DNA of 64,000 bases. Origin: Anabaena sp. UHCC 0187. GTDB taxonomy: Bacteria; Cyanobacteriota; Cyanobacteriia; Cyanobacteriales; Nostocaceae. This document shows, piece by piece, positions 53,090-62,584 of this stretch. The translations under genes and the position numbers were made by a program. Below the pieces are notes generated by a model. The model ran no database searches and was not told the origin of the DNA. It was given only the letters and a program-made list of their open reading frames with translations. The stretch spans positions 1 to 64,000 of the forward strand of contig NZ_VILB01000003.1 in the NCBI RefSeq assembly GCF_009712035.1, read 5' to 3'. Each line of letters begins with the position of its first letter. Within the stretch, counting starts at the first letter, position 1.

Positions 53090-53113
53090 AGAGACGTTCC
53101 ATGTAACGTCTCT
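53090..53113. repeat. Palindrome AGAGACGTT..AACGTCTCT
   Basis: A 9-bp perfect stem with a 6-base loop lies between convergent plsY and hsdR. The GAGACGTTnCATGTAACGTCTC motif is a common dispersed palindrome of Nostocales and may work as a terminator here. Confidence 0.7.
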
Positions 53114-53166
53114 ACAAGGGTTTTAGGAAACGCATATTTAGTTTTCACCAGATGTCTAATACCTTT

Positions 53167-56100
53167 TCAGTTGCTATTTCCGTTTTCGTTTATATTTCGG
53201 TGCAAGGCTTCATAAATACTAGCAAGTAATTTTTCAAATACAACACTCCTAAATTCTTCATTATTCATTACTTCCATAAAGATTTTTTCGTTGCCTTCCA
53301 TACGGTCAATAAAGAGGTTTTCTAGATGTTTATCTAGGACAGGGGCAAAGTTTTCTTTGGTGTTGACTTGGGCAGCTTGTTTAATGGAATTATTAGTAAT
53401 TGCTGTTTCGGTAATTTGTTCAAAAAACAGTTGGTCTGCTAGGGTAAAATCTGTGCCAAATCTTTCATTTAGGGAGTCAATTAGTTGAGATAGGGGAATT
53501 TCTTGATCTGGCTGACGAGTTCCCACTGCGGTAGCACCTGATAATGGTTCGGCTTGACCATCATTGAGATCAATTTTTCCGGCACTGATTTTTTCTAAAC
53601 GATAAAATTTTAGTTCTATATCCCCAGATAAATCTACTTTTGGTGTTTCAATACTGCGGGGTAATTTCTTTAGCAGAAAACGTCCGTAAGCATAGAGTTT
53701 TTCTAAGTCTGAATCTTGATAAGGAAGAATCTGTGCTAGGAATAGATAAAGGTTGCGAAAGCTGGTAAGTTGCTTTTTAAAGTCTTCTTTGTCTGCGTCT
53801 TTTAGTTTTTGATAACGGTCAATTATTGGATCTAGTAAGGTATTTAATTTTTTATGTTCGCTGCCAGTTAGAGAGGTTTTCGGACGAAACCAAATTTCAC
53901 ACCATTGGGTTATATCTTCTTTGCTGAAAAATTGCCATTCATAAAGTTTATAAAATAGCTCATTAAGTAGTTGTGGATCTGCGGTTTCACCAATGGAGGT
54001 TTCTTCATAGTAGTATTTGAAGGCTTTGTAAATGTCCTCTGGTTTGTTGACAAAATCCAGTACAAAGGTGTCGTCTTTCCCTGTGGTGGTCCGGTTGAGG
54101 CGAGATAAAGTTTGCACGGCTTGAACTCCATCTAGCCTTTTATCTACAAACATGGTATGTAATAAAGGTTGGTCAAATCCGGTTTGAAATTTATTAGCAA
54201 CTAACAATACTTGATAAGCATCGCTGTCAAATTTTTCGGGAATTTCTGATGTTTTGATGCCGTTCATATTGGCTTCTGTAAAGGGTTGATCTGGAAATTC
54301 ATCGAGGGTAATAGAACCAGAAAAAGCCACTAGAGATTTGATATCGCTATAACCTTTTTTCTGAATATATTTATCAAACTCAAGCTTATATTTAACGGCG
54401 TGTTCACGGGAACGGGTAACAACCATTGCTTTAGCCCTACCACCAATTTTATGACGGGTGTGGGTGCGAAAATGTTCGATGATAATTTCTACTTTTTCGG
54501 CGATGTTATGGGGATGACTTTCAATAAATTTAACTATGGCTTTAGCTGTTTGCCGACGGGGTAAATTGGGGTCATCTGCTGAGGTGCGAACTAATTCATA
54601 ATATCGTTGATAGCAGGTGTAATTGGCTAAAACGTCTTTAATATAATTTTCTTCAATTGCTTGACGCATGGTGTAAAGATGGAAGGGAGATTCACCATTT
54701 TCTCCCGGTTCATCAAATACGAGTAAGGTTTTATATTTGGGAGTAGCGGTAAAGGCGAAATAACTCAGGTTTGGTTGTTTAGTGCGGGTAAGTTGGGCTT
54801 TTAATAGTTGTTGTTTAGCCTCGTCACTAAGATCCTCTTCTTCTTCATCTTCTAAAAGTTGAGCCGCAATTGCCGATTCAATCCCGTCTTGATTGAGAAT
54901 TTTCCGCAGTTCTGTAGCGGTTTCTCCTGTTTGAGAACTATGGGCTTCATCAACTATGATGGCAAAGCGTTTATTTTTGGTATTAATATTGATAGTTTTC
55001 CCTTTTTTCTCCAGAGTTTCAATAGCTTTGGTAATAAAGGGGAATTTTTGAATAGTAGAAATTATAATGGGAACTCCATCATTTAAAGCGGTGGCTAATT
55101 GTTGGGTATTTTCATCTATTTTCTGGACAACTCCGGCTTTATGTTCAAATTGATAAATAGTGTTTTGCAGTTGTTGATCTAATACGGTTCTATCTGTAAT
55201 CACGACAACGGTATGAAAGATTTTTTCGTTTTGGTTGTCGTGGAGATTTGCTAAACGATGGGCTAACCAAGCGATAGAATTAGATTTTCCTGAACCTGCG
55301 GAATGTTGAATTAAATAATTATGTCCGGCTTTATTTTCTTGAGTATGGTTAATAAGTTTACGCACCACATTAAGTTGATGGTAACGGGGGAAAATTAGGG
55401 TTTCTTTTTTCTGGTATTTAATGCCTGTATCTGTGGTAATTTTGGTTTCTTTAATTTCGATGTGGAGGAAACGCGCCAAAATATCTAATAGGCTATCTTT
55501 TTGTAAAACTTCTAACCATAAGTAACTTGTCCGATATTCTTCATTGTCACCAATGGGATTACCAGCACCGTGATTATGTCCTTTATTGAAGGGGAGAAAA
55601 TGGGTACTTTCTCCGGCTAGTTTGGTGGTCATCCAAACTTCTTCTGTATCTACGGCGAAATGGACTAAGCACCGTTGTTTAAAGGTAAATAGGGGATCTT
55701 TGGCATCTCTATGGTTTTTATATTGATGAATGGCGTTGTGGTAAGTTTGCTCAGTTAGAGGGTTTTTTAGTTCGATGGTTGCTATGGGTAAACCGTTGAG
55801 ACTAAGGAGAATATCAGGGATTTTTCCGGTTTTGATAGTGACTTGACGGGTTACAGTGAGGCGATTTTTTTGGTACTGTTCTAATGTTTCCGGGTTCATG
55901 CCGGTGTTAGGTTGGAAATAGGCTATTTTAAAGGTTTTACCATAACATTTGAAGCCGTTACGGAGGACATCTAGCATCCCCCGGCTTTTGAGTTCTTTGG
56001 TGAGGCTATCTATGATGATTTTTTGGGCATCTGTGGGGCTGGTTTTGGCTAATTGTTGCCATTGTTTAGGTTGAGTTTGTTGGATGAAATTAATGATTTC

Positions 56101-56214
56101 TGTGGGGAAAAGGGCTGTTTCTGGGTCGTAGTTTTTGGCGTTACCTTGTTCGTAGCCACTGAATTGCAGGAGTTCTTTTTCAATAATGTTTTCAAATTCT
56201 TGTTCTTTGTGCAT
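53167..56214 (-). CDS. hsdR: Type I restriction enzyme subunit R (HsdR), 1015 aa
   Basis: This is the DNA translocase/nuclease subunit. The N-terminal PD-(D/E)XK nuclease is seen near residues 130-155 (GKIPDILLSLNGLP, IATIELKNPL). The SF2 helicase motifs follow: Walker A in HSAGSGKSNSIAWL near 308, DEAH in IIVDEAHSSQ near 420, TATP, and motif VI in TLSRLNRTTTGKDD near 740. A helical C-terminal domain binds the methylase in known systems. The length and reading frame are intact. It starts 4 bp after the PIN toxin gene, last in the operon. Cleavage needs the HsdM/HsdS complex, and hsdM here is truncated. Confidence 0.95.
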   Translation of the reverse strand: MHKEQEFENIIEKELLQFSGYEQGNAKNYDPETALFPTEIINFIQQTQPKQWQQLAKTSPTDAQKIIIDSLTKELKSRGMLDVLRNGFKCYGKTFKIAYFQPNTGMNPETLEQYQKNRLTVTRQVTIKTGKIPDILLSLNGLPIATIELKNPLTEQTYHNAIHQYKNHRDAKDPLFTFKQRCLVHFAVDTEEVWMTTKLAGESTHFLPFNKGHNHGAGNPIGDNEEYRTSYLWLEVLQKDSLLDILARFLHIEIKETKITTDTGIKYQKKETLIFPRYHQLNVVRKLINHTQENKAGHNYLIQHSAGSGKSNSIAWLAHRLANLHDNQNEKIFHTVVVITDRTVLDQQLQNTIYQFEHKAGVVQKIDENTQQLATALNDGVPIIISTIQKFPFITKAIETLEKKGKTININTKNKRFAIIVDEAHSSQTGETATELRKILNQDGIESAIAAQLLEDEEEEDLSDEAKQQLLKAQLTRTKQPNLSYFAFTATPKYKTLLVFDEPGENGESPFHLYTMRQAIEENYIKDVLANYTCYQRYYELVRTSADDPNLPRRQTAKAIVKFIESHPHNIAEKVEIIIEHFRTHTRHKIGGRAKAMVVTRSREHAVKYKLEFDKYIQKKGYSDIKSLVAFSGSITLDEFPDQPFTEANMNGIKTSEIPEKFDSDAYQVLLVANKFQTGFDQPLLHTMFVDKRLDGVQAVQTLSRLNRTTTGKDDTFVLDFVNKPEDIYKAFKYYYEETSIGETADPQLLNELFYKLYEWQFFSKEDITQWCEIWFRPKTSLTGSEHKKLNTLLDPIIDRYQKLKDADKEDFKKQLTSFRNLYLFLAQILPYQDSDLEKLYAYGRFLLKKLPRSIETPKVDLSGDIELKFYRLEKISAGKIDLNDGQAEPLSGATAVGTRQPDQEIPLSQLIDSLNERFGTDFTLADQLFFEQITETAITNNSIKQAAQVNTKENFAPVLDKHLENLFIDRMEGNEKIFMEVMNNEEFRSVVFEKLLASIYEALHRNINENGNSN

Positions 56215-56218
56215 ATTG

Positions 56219-56629
56219 TTAATTGGGGTTGAGCCAGTTTTCTACTTTTAAATTAGGAATGCGAGAAAATTCACGGACATTGGCGGTAACAACAGTTAGA
56301 TTTAATGTCAACGCATGGACAGCAATTAATAAGTCATTACTACCAATGGGAGTTCCTTGACGTTCTAAATGTGTACGAATTGTGGCATAATTATGATCTA
56401 TATCTGCCATTAATGGTAATACAGGAATCATGCTAAAAGCTAGTTCAATTCGTTGTTTTAATCGGAATGAATTGCTTTTTTCTGCGCCAAATCGTAATTC
56501 ACAAGCTACAATAATACTGGTACAAATTTTTTCTTCACCCACATTTTTAATTTGAGAAAAAATTCTCCCTGTTGGGTGTTTGACAAAATCAGAGAGTATA
56601 TTGGTGTCGAGCAAGTATGAATAAGACAT
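56219..56629 (-). CDS. vapC: PIN-domain VapC-type toxin, 136 aa
   Basis: This RNase toxin fold has all acidic positions: Asp8 (YLLDTNILSDF), Glu44 (VACELRFGAEK), Asp98 region (IGSNDLLIAVHAL) and the late VTANVREFSRIPNLKVENW. The IGSND block is typical of the VapC/FitB branch. It follows its antitoxin by 2 bp and precedes hsdR by 4 bp. It is thus inserted in the middle of the type I restriction operon. Confidence 0.93.
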   Translation of the reverse strand: MSYSYLLDTNILSDFVKHPTGRIFSQIKNVGEEKICTSIIVACELRFGAEKSNSFRLKQRIELAFSMIPVLPLMADIDHNYATIRTHLERQGTPIGSNDLLIAVHALTLNLTVVTANVREFSRIPNLKVENWLNPN

Positions 56630-56631
56630 TT

Positions 56632-56871
56632 TTACAATTCAATATCATCTAAGGGTAATAATCCTTCATCAACATTGGGGAAATCTTCTTCTATGTCATC
56701 TAAGGTGGAAAAGGTTTCTAGGAGAGATTTTTTCTTATAGGGTTCTATAATTAGTTTTCCATTATCTTCTCTGATAATTACTTCTGTTGTTGATAGAGTT
56801 AATTCTGGAGGGATGGTTAAGGTTTGGGTGTTTCCTGTTTGAATAAGTTTGATGTGATATTCTGTACTCAT
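56632..56871 (-). CDS. vapB: VapB-type antitoxin, 79 aa
   Basis: The N-terminal half is an AbrB-like swapped-hairpin domain (YHIKLIQTGNTQTLTIPPELTLSTTEVIIRE). The acidic C-terminal tail (STLDDIEEDFPNVDEG) is the usual toxin-binding segment. It pairs with the PIN toxin that starts 2 bp downstream. A ribosome-binding site (AAAGGATAA) precedes the ATG. It is 35 bp after hsdS and is likely transcribed with the hsd genes. Confidence 0.88.
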   Translation of the reverse strand: MSTEYHIKLIQTGNTQTLTIPPELTLSTTEVIIREDNGKLIIEPYKKKSLLETFSTLDDIEEDFPNVDEGLLPLDDIEL

Positions 56872-56906
56872 TGTGATTATCCTTTTTAGGGTTGTGTTTT
56901 CTGGGG

Positions 56907-58247
56907 TTAGGGAATATCAACTTGGCTTACATCTATTTTACCTGTGACGGCGTTGGTAATTAGGGAGGTGCGATATTCTTTTAATAGTTCTATAGCTTGT
57001 TTGATTTTGGCTTTTTGTATGTCAATTTGGGTTGTTTTTTGATCTAAATATTCGGCAATTTGTTTTTGTTCAGAGTGTACGGGACAGATAATTTTTAAAT
57101 TACTTAGTTCATTCAGATTAAATGTATTATTGACTCCTGCTTTTGAAACCATAAAAAATCCAGTTATTCTCAAGCCATTTAACATATATTGAAAATATCT
57201 AGAACAGAATTGAGACATATTGAATCTTATTCTAAGTAAGAACGAAACATTAGTCCATTCACCATCTAAATCAAAATAAGCTGTTTTACCTAAATGTGAT
57301 GAACTTCCATTTCGCCAATTAAATAATAAATCGCCCTTTTGGAGAATAAGTCCTACTTTTTCAAAGTCACTAAGTTCACAAAAACCATATTCATCTACTA
57401 ATAAATTTCCATCTCGTGTAACATTGGGAAGAGAAAGTAAATTAATACCTTCAGTAAGACTTCGATCTATTTCACCTCCCACACCATAAGAAATATCTGC
57501 AACTCTTTTTACATGACGTACATCCCAATGTTCAGGAATATTACCCAGCCACTCAATACCAGAATCTTTCATTGGTACGCTTGAATTTAGTCCTTTGGTG
57601 ACAGCGTGACTGATGAGGGCGGTGCGTTTTTCGTCGAGTTTTTCAATGAGGGTTTCTTTCTTTTTGATGAGTTCGTCTATTTGTTTGGTTTTATAGTCGA
57701 GAAATTGAGCGATCTTTTCTTGTTCATTTAGTGGAGGAATTGTAATAAATAGATTACTATATTTTTCAGCACTAATATTTTGTATTGTTGCTTGTATAAA
57801 AATACTTTTAACCCAATCCCAATAAAGTTTTGATTGAAGGAATTTATAAATAAAATCACTATTATTTTGACCAGAAACACGCGCACGAATTAAGTATCCT
57901 GCATAAGCAGCCTTACCCCAAGATTTACGATAAATAAAAGTTTTCCCGACTGTTGCACCACTACGAGCTAATAAAATATCACTTTCTTCTAAAATATAAT
58001 CTTTTGCAATTTCTTCAGGTAAAGAACGAAAAGTATCATCTCTTAAATTTCCATCGTCTTTTACATCGGTAATTCTTATGTATCGGGGCAAATTTGGATC
58101 ATCTATTTCTGCTGCTTCATTTGCACCATATTTAAAAGGTTCAGATAGTAAAAACTTAAACCGTTTAACTTCCCAATGTTCTGGAATATCACCCAGCCAC
58201 TCAACACCAGAATCTTTATACTTTTGATAACCCTGATAATTACCCAT
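56907..58247 (-). CDS. hsdS: Type I restriction specificity subunit S (HsdS), 446 aa
   Basis: Two target-recognition domains are present, each introduced by the same type of block: YKDSGVEWLGDIPEHWEV at residues 9-26 and MKDSGIEWLGNIPEHWDV near 230. Each is followed by a conserved coiled-coil spacer (KIAQFLDYKTKQIDELIKKKETLIEKL and QIAEYLDQKTTQIDIQK). They set DNA specificity by reading two half-sites. Of two starts, the Met at 58247 overlaps the upstream PIN stop as TAATG and is the likely one; a longer frame adds MGGGI. The gene looks intact. Confidence 0.94.
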   Translation of the reverse strand: MGNYQGYQKYKDSGVEWLGDIPEHWEVKRFKFLLSEPFKYGANEAAEIDDPNLPRYIRITDVKDDGNLRDDTFRSLPEEIAKDYILEESDILLARSGATVGKTFIYRKSWGKAAYAGYLIRARVSGQNNSDFIYKFLQSKLYWDWVKSIFIQATIQNISAEKYSNLFITIPPLNEQEKIAQFLDYKTKQIDELIKKKETLIEKLDEKRTALISHAVTKGLNSSVPMKDSGIEWLGNIPEHWDVRHVKRVADISYGVGGEIDRSLTEGINLLSLPNVTRDGNLLVDEYGFCELSDFEKVGLILQKGDLLFNWRNGSSSHLGKTAYFDLDGEWTNVSFLLRIRFNMSQFCSRYFQYMLNGLRITGFFMVSKAGVNNTFNLNELSNLKIICPVHSEQKQIAEYLDQKTTQIDIQKAKIKQAIELLKEYRTSLITNAVTGKIDVSQVDIP

Positions 58248-58666
58248 TATTCCCCCTCCCAATCTTCAATTTTTAACCCTTCAGTTCTGCTAAACTCTCT
58301 CACATTATGAGTCACTAATATTAAATTATTCGCTAAAGCAATAGCAGCAATTTGGATATCATTTGAACCAATAGGAGTTCCAGTATTTGCTAAATCAGCC
58401 CGAATCTTACCATGAATTTCTCCACAAGAATCATCAAAGGGTAAAGATACAAACTGCTGTAAAAATGATTTTTGAATCTTCAAACTTTTTTGAGGGTTAT
58501 TACTCCTCATAGATCCATAAAATAACTCAGCTTTCACCACAGAACAGACTGCAATTTTATCAACCTCTAGATTGTCAATATAACGATTAATACTAAGGGA
58601 TCTACCCTTGAGATACATGATACATACATTCGTATCTAGTAAATAAATCAAAGAATTATTACTCAT
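58247..58666 (-). CDS. vapC: PIN-domain VapC-type toxin, second copy, 139 aa
   Basis: This has the same fold as the 56219-56629 toxin: LLDTNVCIMYLKGRS with Asp at about residue 9, VVKAELFYGSMRSN, TPIGSNDIQIAAIAL and VTHNVREFSRTEGLKIEDW. The two proteins are related but clearly different (TPIGSND is shared, much else is not). The start MSNNSLIYLL at 58666 overlaps the upstream antitoxin gene by 8 bp; a longer frame reaches 58678. The stop overlaps the hsdS start by one base. Confidence 0.92.
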   Translation of the reverse strand: MSNNSLIYLLDTNVCIMYLKGRSLSINRYIDNLEVDKIAVCSVVKAELFYGSMRSNNPQKSLKIQKSFLQQFVSLPFDDSCGEIHGKIRADLANTGTPIGSNDIQIAAIALANNLILVTHNVREFSRTEGLKIEDWEGE

Positions 58667-58976
58667 CAAACACCCCAATTAAATCATCATCCATATCATC
58701 AGAAATTCCTAGATCATCTTCCTTAAACTCAATATCAGCACAAGCACCATATAAATTAAGTATCCCCTGAGAATGAAGCATATTTTTTTGCTTTAAAAAT
58801 TCCTGGAAATCAGTCTCAGAAAAAAAGTTGAGCATATCTTTCATCTCATCAAAATTAATCAAGCCATCTTTAAAAGCATCTAATACAAGATTAGCCAAGA
58901 TTTTTTGGGATAAATTACCCCATTCATCGGGTATTTTATCTGTTAAATTATCTGGTAAATCAATTGTAATTTGCAT
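58659..58976 (-). CDS. Putative antitoxin paired with the second PIN toxin, 105 aa
   Basis: The N-terminus MQITIDLPDNLTDKIPDEWG followed by SQKILANLVLDAFKDGLI resembles UPF0175 or RHH-like antitoxins. The tail is very acidic (DMDDDLIGVFDE), as is usual for toxin-neutralising segments. The gene overlaps the PIN toxin by 8 bp. I am confident of the pair and less sure of the DNA-binding family. It lies 40 bp downstream of the hsdM remnant. Confidence 0.78.
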   Translation of the reverse strand: MQITIDLPDNLTDKIPDEWGNLSQKILANLVLDAFKDGLINFDEMKDMLNFFSETDFQEFLKQKNMLHSQGILNLYGACADIEFKEDDLGISDDMDDDLIGVFDE

Positions 58977-59016
58977 AATTTGAAAATCTCCTAACTCTAT
59001 ATTTCTATTTTAGTCC

Positions 59017-60501
59017 TTAAACTATTTCCGCTAACATCGCCATAATATCCGACTCTAACGCCTTAATATCATCCTCAATTACATCCAACGCACGGGGTGG
59101 CTGATATACATAAAAATGCCGATTTAAGGGAATTTCATAACCTACCTTAGTCTTATCAAAATCAATCCAAGCATCTGGAACATGGGGTAAAACTTCCTTT
59201 TTCAAATACTCCTGACAATGTTCCTTGACTAACTTAACTAACTCATCTGCACTCGTATCCTTGCCATAATCTAAAGGTAAAGGTAAAGCAATATCATCGG
59301 GTAAAGGAACAATTTCCGTGTCTCGCAAATTACTATCTGGTTCAGGATTCCCTTTACTATCTCTACAGATTTTCGCTTCTGGATCTGCTGCTCCCAATGC
59401 TGATAAAATCGCTTTTTTAACAGGTGCTTTTAAATTTAAACCTGCTTTTTTTAATACCTGATTTAATTCTTTGTCAAACTCATCACGGGACAAGTAAAGT
59501 TTATTTGCATCTATTTTCTGCAAAGCCTCAATAATCTGAGTTTGGATATTTTCACCCTCTAAAATTTCTAATTGTTGTACCTTTTCATCTTTGCGCTTTT
59601 TAGTGGTAGCTAAATTCTGAAAAGCTGTTTGTTCCCAAAGTAAAGCTAAACGTTCTGGACTAACTTGAAAATTTAACCTTAATGGACGTTCCACCGTAAT
59701 CTTTAAAAATCCAAATTCCCGATTAGCAAAAATCTTAGAACAAATCGGATTTTCTATTTTGCCATCATTTTTAATTTCACTAATACCATTCTCCTCAAAA
59801 TTCCCATACAGTCGCACCAGTTCGGTAATATGTTCAGGTGATAATTCATTGCGCTTATTACCTAAACTCTTTTTCATCTTTTGGAAATGGTGAGTACCAT
59901 CAATAAGCTGCACTTTTCCCTGACGATTTAACCTTTTTTTATTGGTGACTAACCAAATATAAGTAAAAATTCCTGTGTTATAAAACATCTGGTCAGGTAA
60001 GGCAATAACCGCATCTAACCAGTCATTTTCAATAATCCAACGGCGGATATTACTTTCCCCACTTCCCGCGTCTCCTGTGAACAATGGAGAACCATTAAAG
60101 ACAATGGCAATTCGTGAACCATCACCGCCATTTTCTGGAGAGGAGTGCATTTTGGAAATCATGTGTTGGAGAAACAACAATGAACCATCATTAATGCGTG
60201 GTAAACCTGCGCCAAATCTGCCATTAAATCCTAAGCTTTCATACTCATCTTTAATAAAATCTTCTTCTGGTTTCCATTCCACTCCAAACGGGGGGTTTGC
60301 AAACATATAATGAAATTGTTTATCAGGATGTCCGTCCTGGGGTAAGAAATTATTACTTTTACTTTTGGCGTTTTTAACTCCTAATGTGTCCCCATAAATA
60401 ATATTGTCAATCGGTTCATCTTTAATCAATAAATCAGAACAACAAATAGCATAGGATTCGGGATTATATTCTTGACCAAATAGCCCTAAATTCGCATAAC
60501 A
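59017..60501 (-). pseudogene. hsdM: Truncated type I methyltransferase subunit (HsdM), N-terminus missing
   Basis: The frame is open from 60501 (just after an in-frame TAA at 60502-60504) to 59017, about 494 codons. It begins ANLGLFGQEYNPESYAICCSD, a segment found well inside normal HsdM. Motif IV NPPF is present (FANPPFGVEW), as is the C-terminal region. The SAM-binding motif I (DPACGTGG-like) and the whole helical N-terminal domain are absent, so about 180 residues are lost. No ATG lies near the start; a TTG at 60429 would give only 470 residues. The methylase should not bind SAM, so the system is probably dead or dependent on another HsdM. Confidence 0.85.
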
Positions 60502-60549
60502 TTATTAGATACAACACAGAAAAAGTTTCCAATACCCTCTAATAAAAAT

Positions 60550-60583
60550 TGTGTTTACTCTCTGCGTCTCTGCGCCTCTGCGT
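60550..60583. repeat. Dispersed CTCTGCGTCTCTGCGCCTCTGCG repeat
   Basis: Three irregular CTCTGCG units lie about 50 bp from the break of hsdM. The motif is a common dispersed repeat in cyanobacteria. Confidence 0.8.
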
Positions 60584-60605
60584 GCAAAAAAAAATTTATT
60601 CACCC

Positions 60606-60640
60606 AAAAAAAAGAAGCCCAGAAATAAATTTCGGGGCCT
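60606..60640 (-). terminator. Rho-independent terminator of chlP
   Basis: On the minus strand, a 12-bp imperfect stem (AGGCCCCGAAAT / ATTTCTGGGCTT) is followed by CTTTTTTTT, 15 bp after the chlP stop. Confidence 0.8.
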
Positions 60641-60654
60641 CTCATTTCCCATCT

Positions 60655-61875
60655 TTAGGGTGCAAGGGCGTTACCACGAATTAAGCTACCAAGGGTTTTG
60701 GCAGTAATTTTTAATTGAGTGAAGGGATTAGCAGGAACTACAGTTTTATAAAGATAACTATCAAAAGTTAGCTTTTGTACATCCATGTCATCACACATTT
60801 CTACAAATGCTTCACGGGTAGCATCGGAACGATAGAAGACGTTTTGGAGAATGTCTAATACTTTGTAGGTGAGTCCGTATTTCCTATCCCAACGCTTCAG
60901 GTATACCTTGAGGTCGGCTTCTGTGGGAATCCGCGCCCCACCGTTAGCTGCTTCCACAATGGCTTCAGCGCACATTCTGCCAGATTTAGCCGCAAAGTAA
61001 ATACCTTCACCAGAGGACTTGGTAACATAACCAGCAGCATCCCCTACCAAGGCAATGCGGCCGACAACGCGACGGGGGCGGGGATGTTCAGGGATGGGGT
61101 GTGCCTCTATTTTGATGATTTCACCGCCGGCTAGTTTTTCAGAAGCACGGGTGCGAATACCAGCTTGGAATTGTTTGATTCTGGCTTTGTTGATGTGCAT
61201 TGTGCCAGTACCTACCGCTACGTGATCATGTTTGGGGAATACCCAAGCGTAGAAGTCGGTAGAAACATCATCGCCAACGTACATTTCGGCGAGGTCGTTG
61301 TAATAGTCCATTTTGTCTTGGGGAAGACGAATGCGTTCTTGGAAAGCGATCGCATAATTGTAATCTCCAGCACCCATATCCTTAGCAATGCGGGAATTTG
61401 CCCCGTCAGCGCCAACGATTAAGTCTACCTTGAGGGTTTTTGTAACTCCCTGTACCCCTTCTCCTGAATGGTCAACGTAGTGGATTGTATAGGGGTCAGA
61501 CTTGCCGGTAGGGATATCAACTTTATGAACAGTGGCGTTAATTAAATTTGCCCCTAATTTTGCCGCCCGGTCCCGCAAGAAACCATCTAGCACTTCTCGG
61601 CGGCACATTCCTATATATTCATCTTGATTTATCAAATTGATATCAACCTCACGATTAGAGGGAGAAATCATTTTCATCTTCCGCACCCGACGGTCAATAA
61701 TTTCTGGAGGTAAGTCAAATTCACTCACCATACAGAGGGGAATAGCACCCCCGCAAGGCTTGGCGTAATCTAGCTTGCGCTCAAATAAATAGGTTTCAAT
61801 TCCAGCTTTAGCTAGTGTTTCAGCAGCGCATGAACCCGCTGGGCCAGAACCAACAACAGCAACCCGTAGTGTCAA
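60655..61875 (-). CDS. chlP: Geranylgeranyl reductase ChlP, 406 aa
   Basis: This flavoenzyme reduces three double bonds of geranylgeranyl groups to give phytyl for chlorophyll, tocopherol and phylloquinone. The FAD-binding motif VAVVGSGPAGSCAAETLA is at the N-terminus, and the later RIALVGDAAGYVTKSSGEGI (about residue 280) is the second flavin contact. An ATG-led frame from 61971 exists, but the conserved start is the TTG at 61875 (TLRVAVVG), with GGGAG upstream, which gives the family length of 406. It has its own terminator and provides the substrate that ChlG uses. Confidence 0.95.
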   Translation of the reverse strand: MTLRVAVVGSGPAGSCAAETLAKAGIETYLFERKLDYAKPCGGAIPLCMVSEFDLPPEIIDRRVRKMKMISPSNREVDINLINQDEYIGMCRREVLDGFLRDRAAKLGANLINATVHKVDIPTGKSDPYTIHYVDHSGEGVQGVTKTLKVDLIVGADGANSRIAKDMGAGDYNYAIAFQERIRLPQDKMDYYNDLAEMYVGDDVSTDFYAWVFPKHDHVAVGTGTMHINKARIKQFQAGIRTRASEKLAGGEIIKIEAHPIPEHPRPRRVVGRIALVGDAAGYVTKSSGEGIYFAAKSGRMCAEAIVEAANGGARIPTEADLKVYLKRWDRKYGLTYKVLDILQNVFYRSDATREAFVEMCDDMDVQKLTFDSYLYKTVVPANPFTQLKITAKTLGSLIRGNALAP

Positions 61876-62065
61876 AGGTTTTCTCCCAATTATAAATATT
61901 TTCCCAAAGTATCCTATCACGGACTTTTGGCGGAATTCCCCCTTGGGCTTCAGGTTTTGCGAGAAATGCAATATTCCTTAACATTTCGACACAAAAACTG
62001 TATATTCTATATCTTATGAGTAAATATTAGTCAATGGTAACTAAAATAATAACTAATCATCAAAT

Positions 62066-62584
62066 ATGCAAACTTCTGTATTTGATAGTTTTTCCCGCCG
62101 TATAAGTATAACAGCTATTACGGGATATCAAAGATACATTTCCCCCCATAAAGGGTTTAGGTGCGCCCACCGTGTGTTACATGGTGGAGAATCTTGTTCT
62201 GGGTATGTAAAACGACAAATTACTGAACATGGGTTAAAAGCTGCTTTGATCAAGTCGCAACAAAGATTTATAGCTTGCAAACACGCAAATCAAATTTTGC
62301 ACGCGCAAATTGAAACCCCCGAATTACCAGAAGAAAACGCAGAAATAGAAGCACAAAATCCTAAAAAAGCACCCATAAAAACTTCTCAAAATTCCTCATT
62401 CTTCAATACTAACCAGATTGATTGTGTGGATTTGGGTTGTAATTGTGCTGAATTATTAAATATAGTTCCTGATTGCAGTTTAGCTGATTGTAGCCTTCCT
62501 GATTTTGCTGCTGTTGATTGCAGTTCTCTAGATTGTGGTGCTGCTGATTGTAGTTTTTTAGATTGTGGAGGATGTAGTTGGTAA
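62066..62584 (+). CDS. yidD: YidD-family protein with C-terminal cysteine pentapeptide tail, 172 aa
   Basis: Residues 15-78 form the YidD domain (membrane protein insertion efficiency factor): ITGYQRYISPHKGFRCAHRVLHGGESCSGYVKRQITEHG, with the usual Cys residues and amphipathic helix. Standard YidD is about 70-90 residues. Here a linker (80-118) leads to a Cys-rich tail. Residues 136-170 are seven tandem 5-residue units starting with Asp (DCSLA, DCSLP, DFAAV, DCSSL, DCGAA, DCSFL, DCGGC). Six of the seven carry Cys at position 2. The tail resembles a short pentapeptide-repeat coil or a metal-binding segment. It is monocistronic and divergent from chlP. Confidence 0.88.
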   Translation: MQTSVFDSFSRRISITAITGYQRYISPHKGFRCAHRVLHGGESCSGYVKRQITEHGLKAALIKSQQRFIACKHANQILHAQIETPELPEENAEIEAQNPKKAPIKTSQNSSFFNTNQIDCVDLGCNCAELLNIVPDCSLADCSLPDFAAVDCSSLDCGAADCSFLDCGGCSW

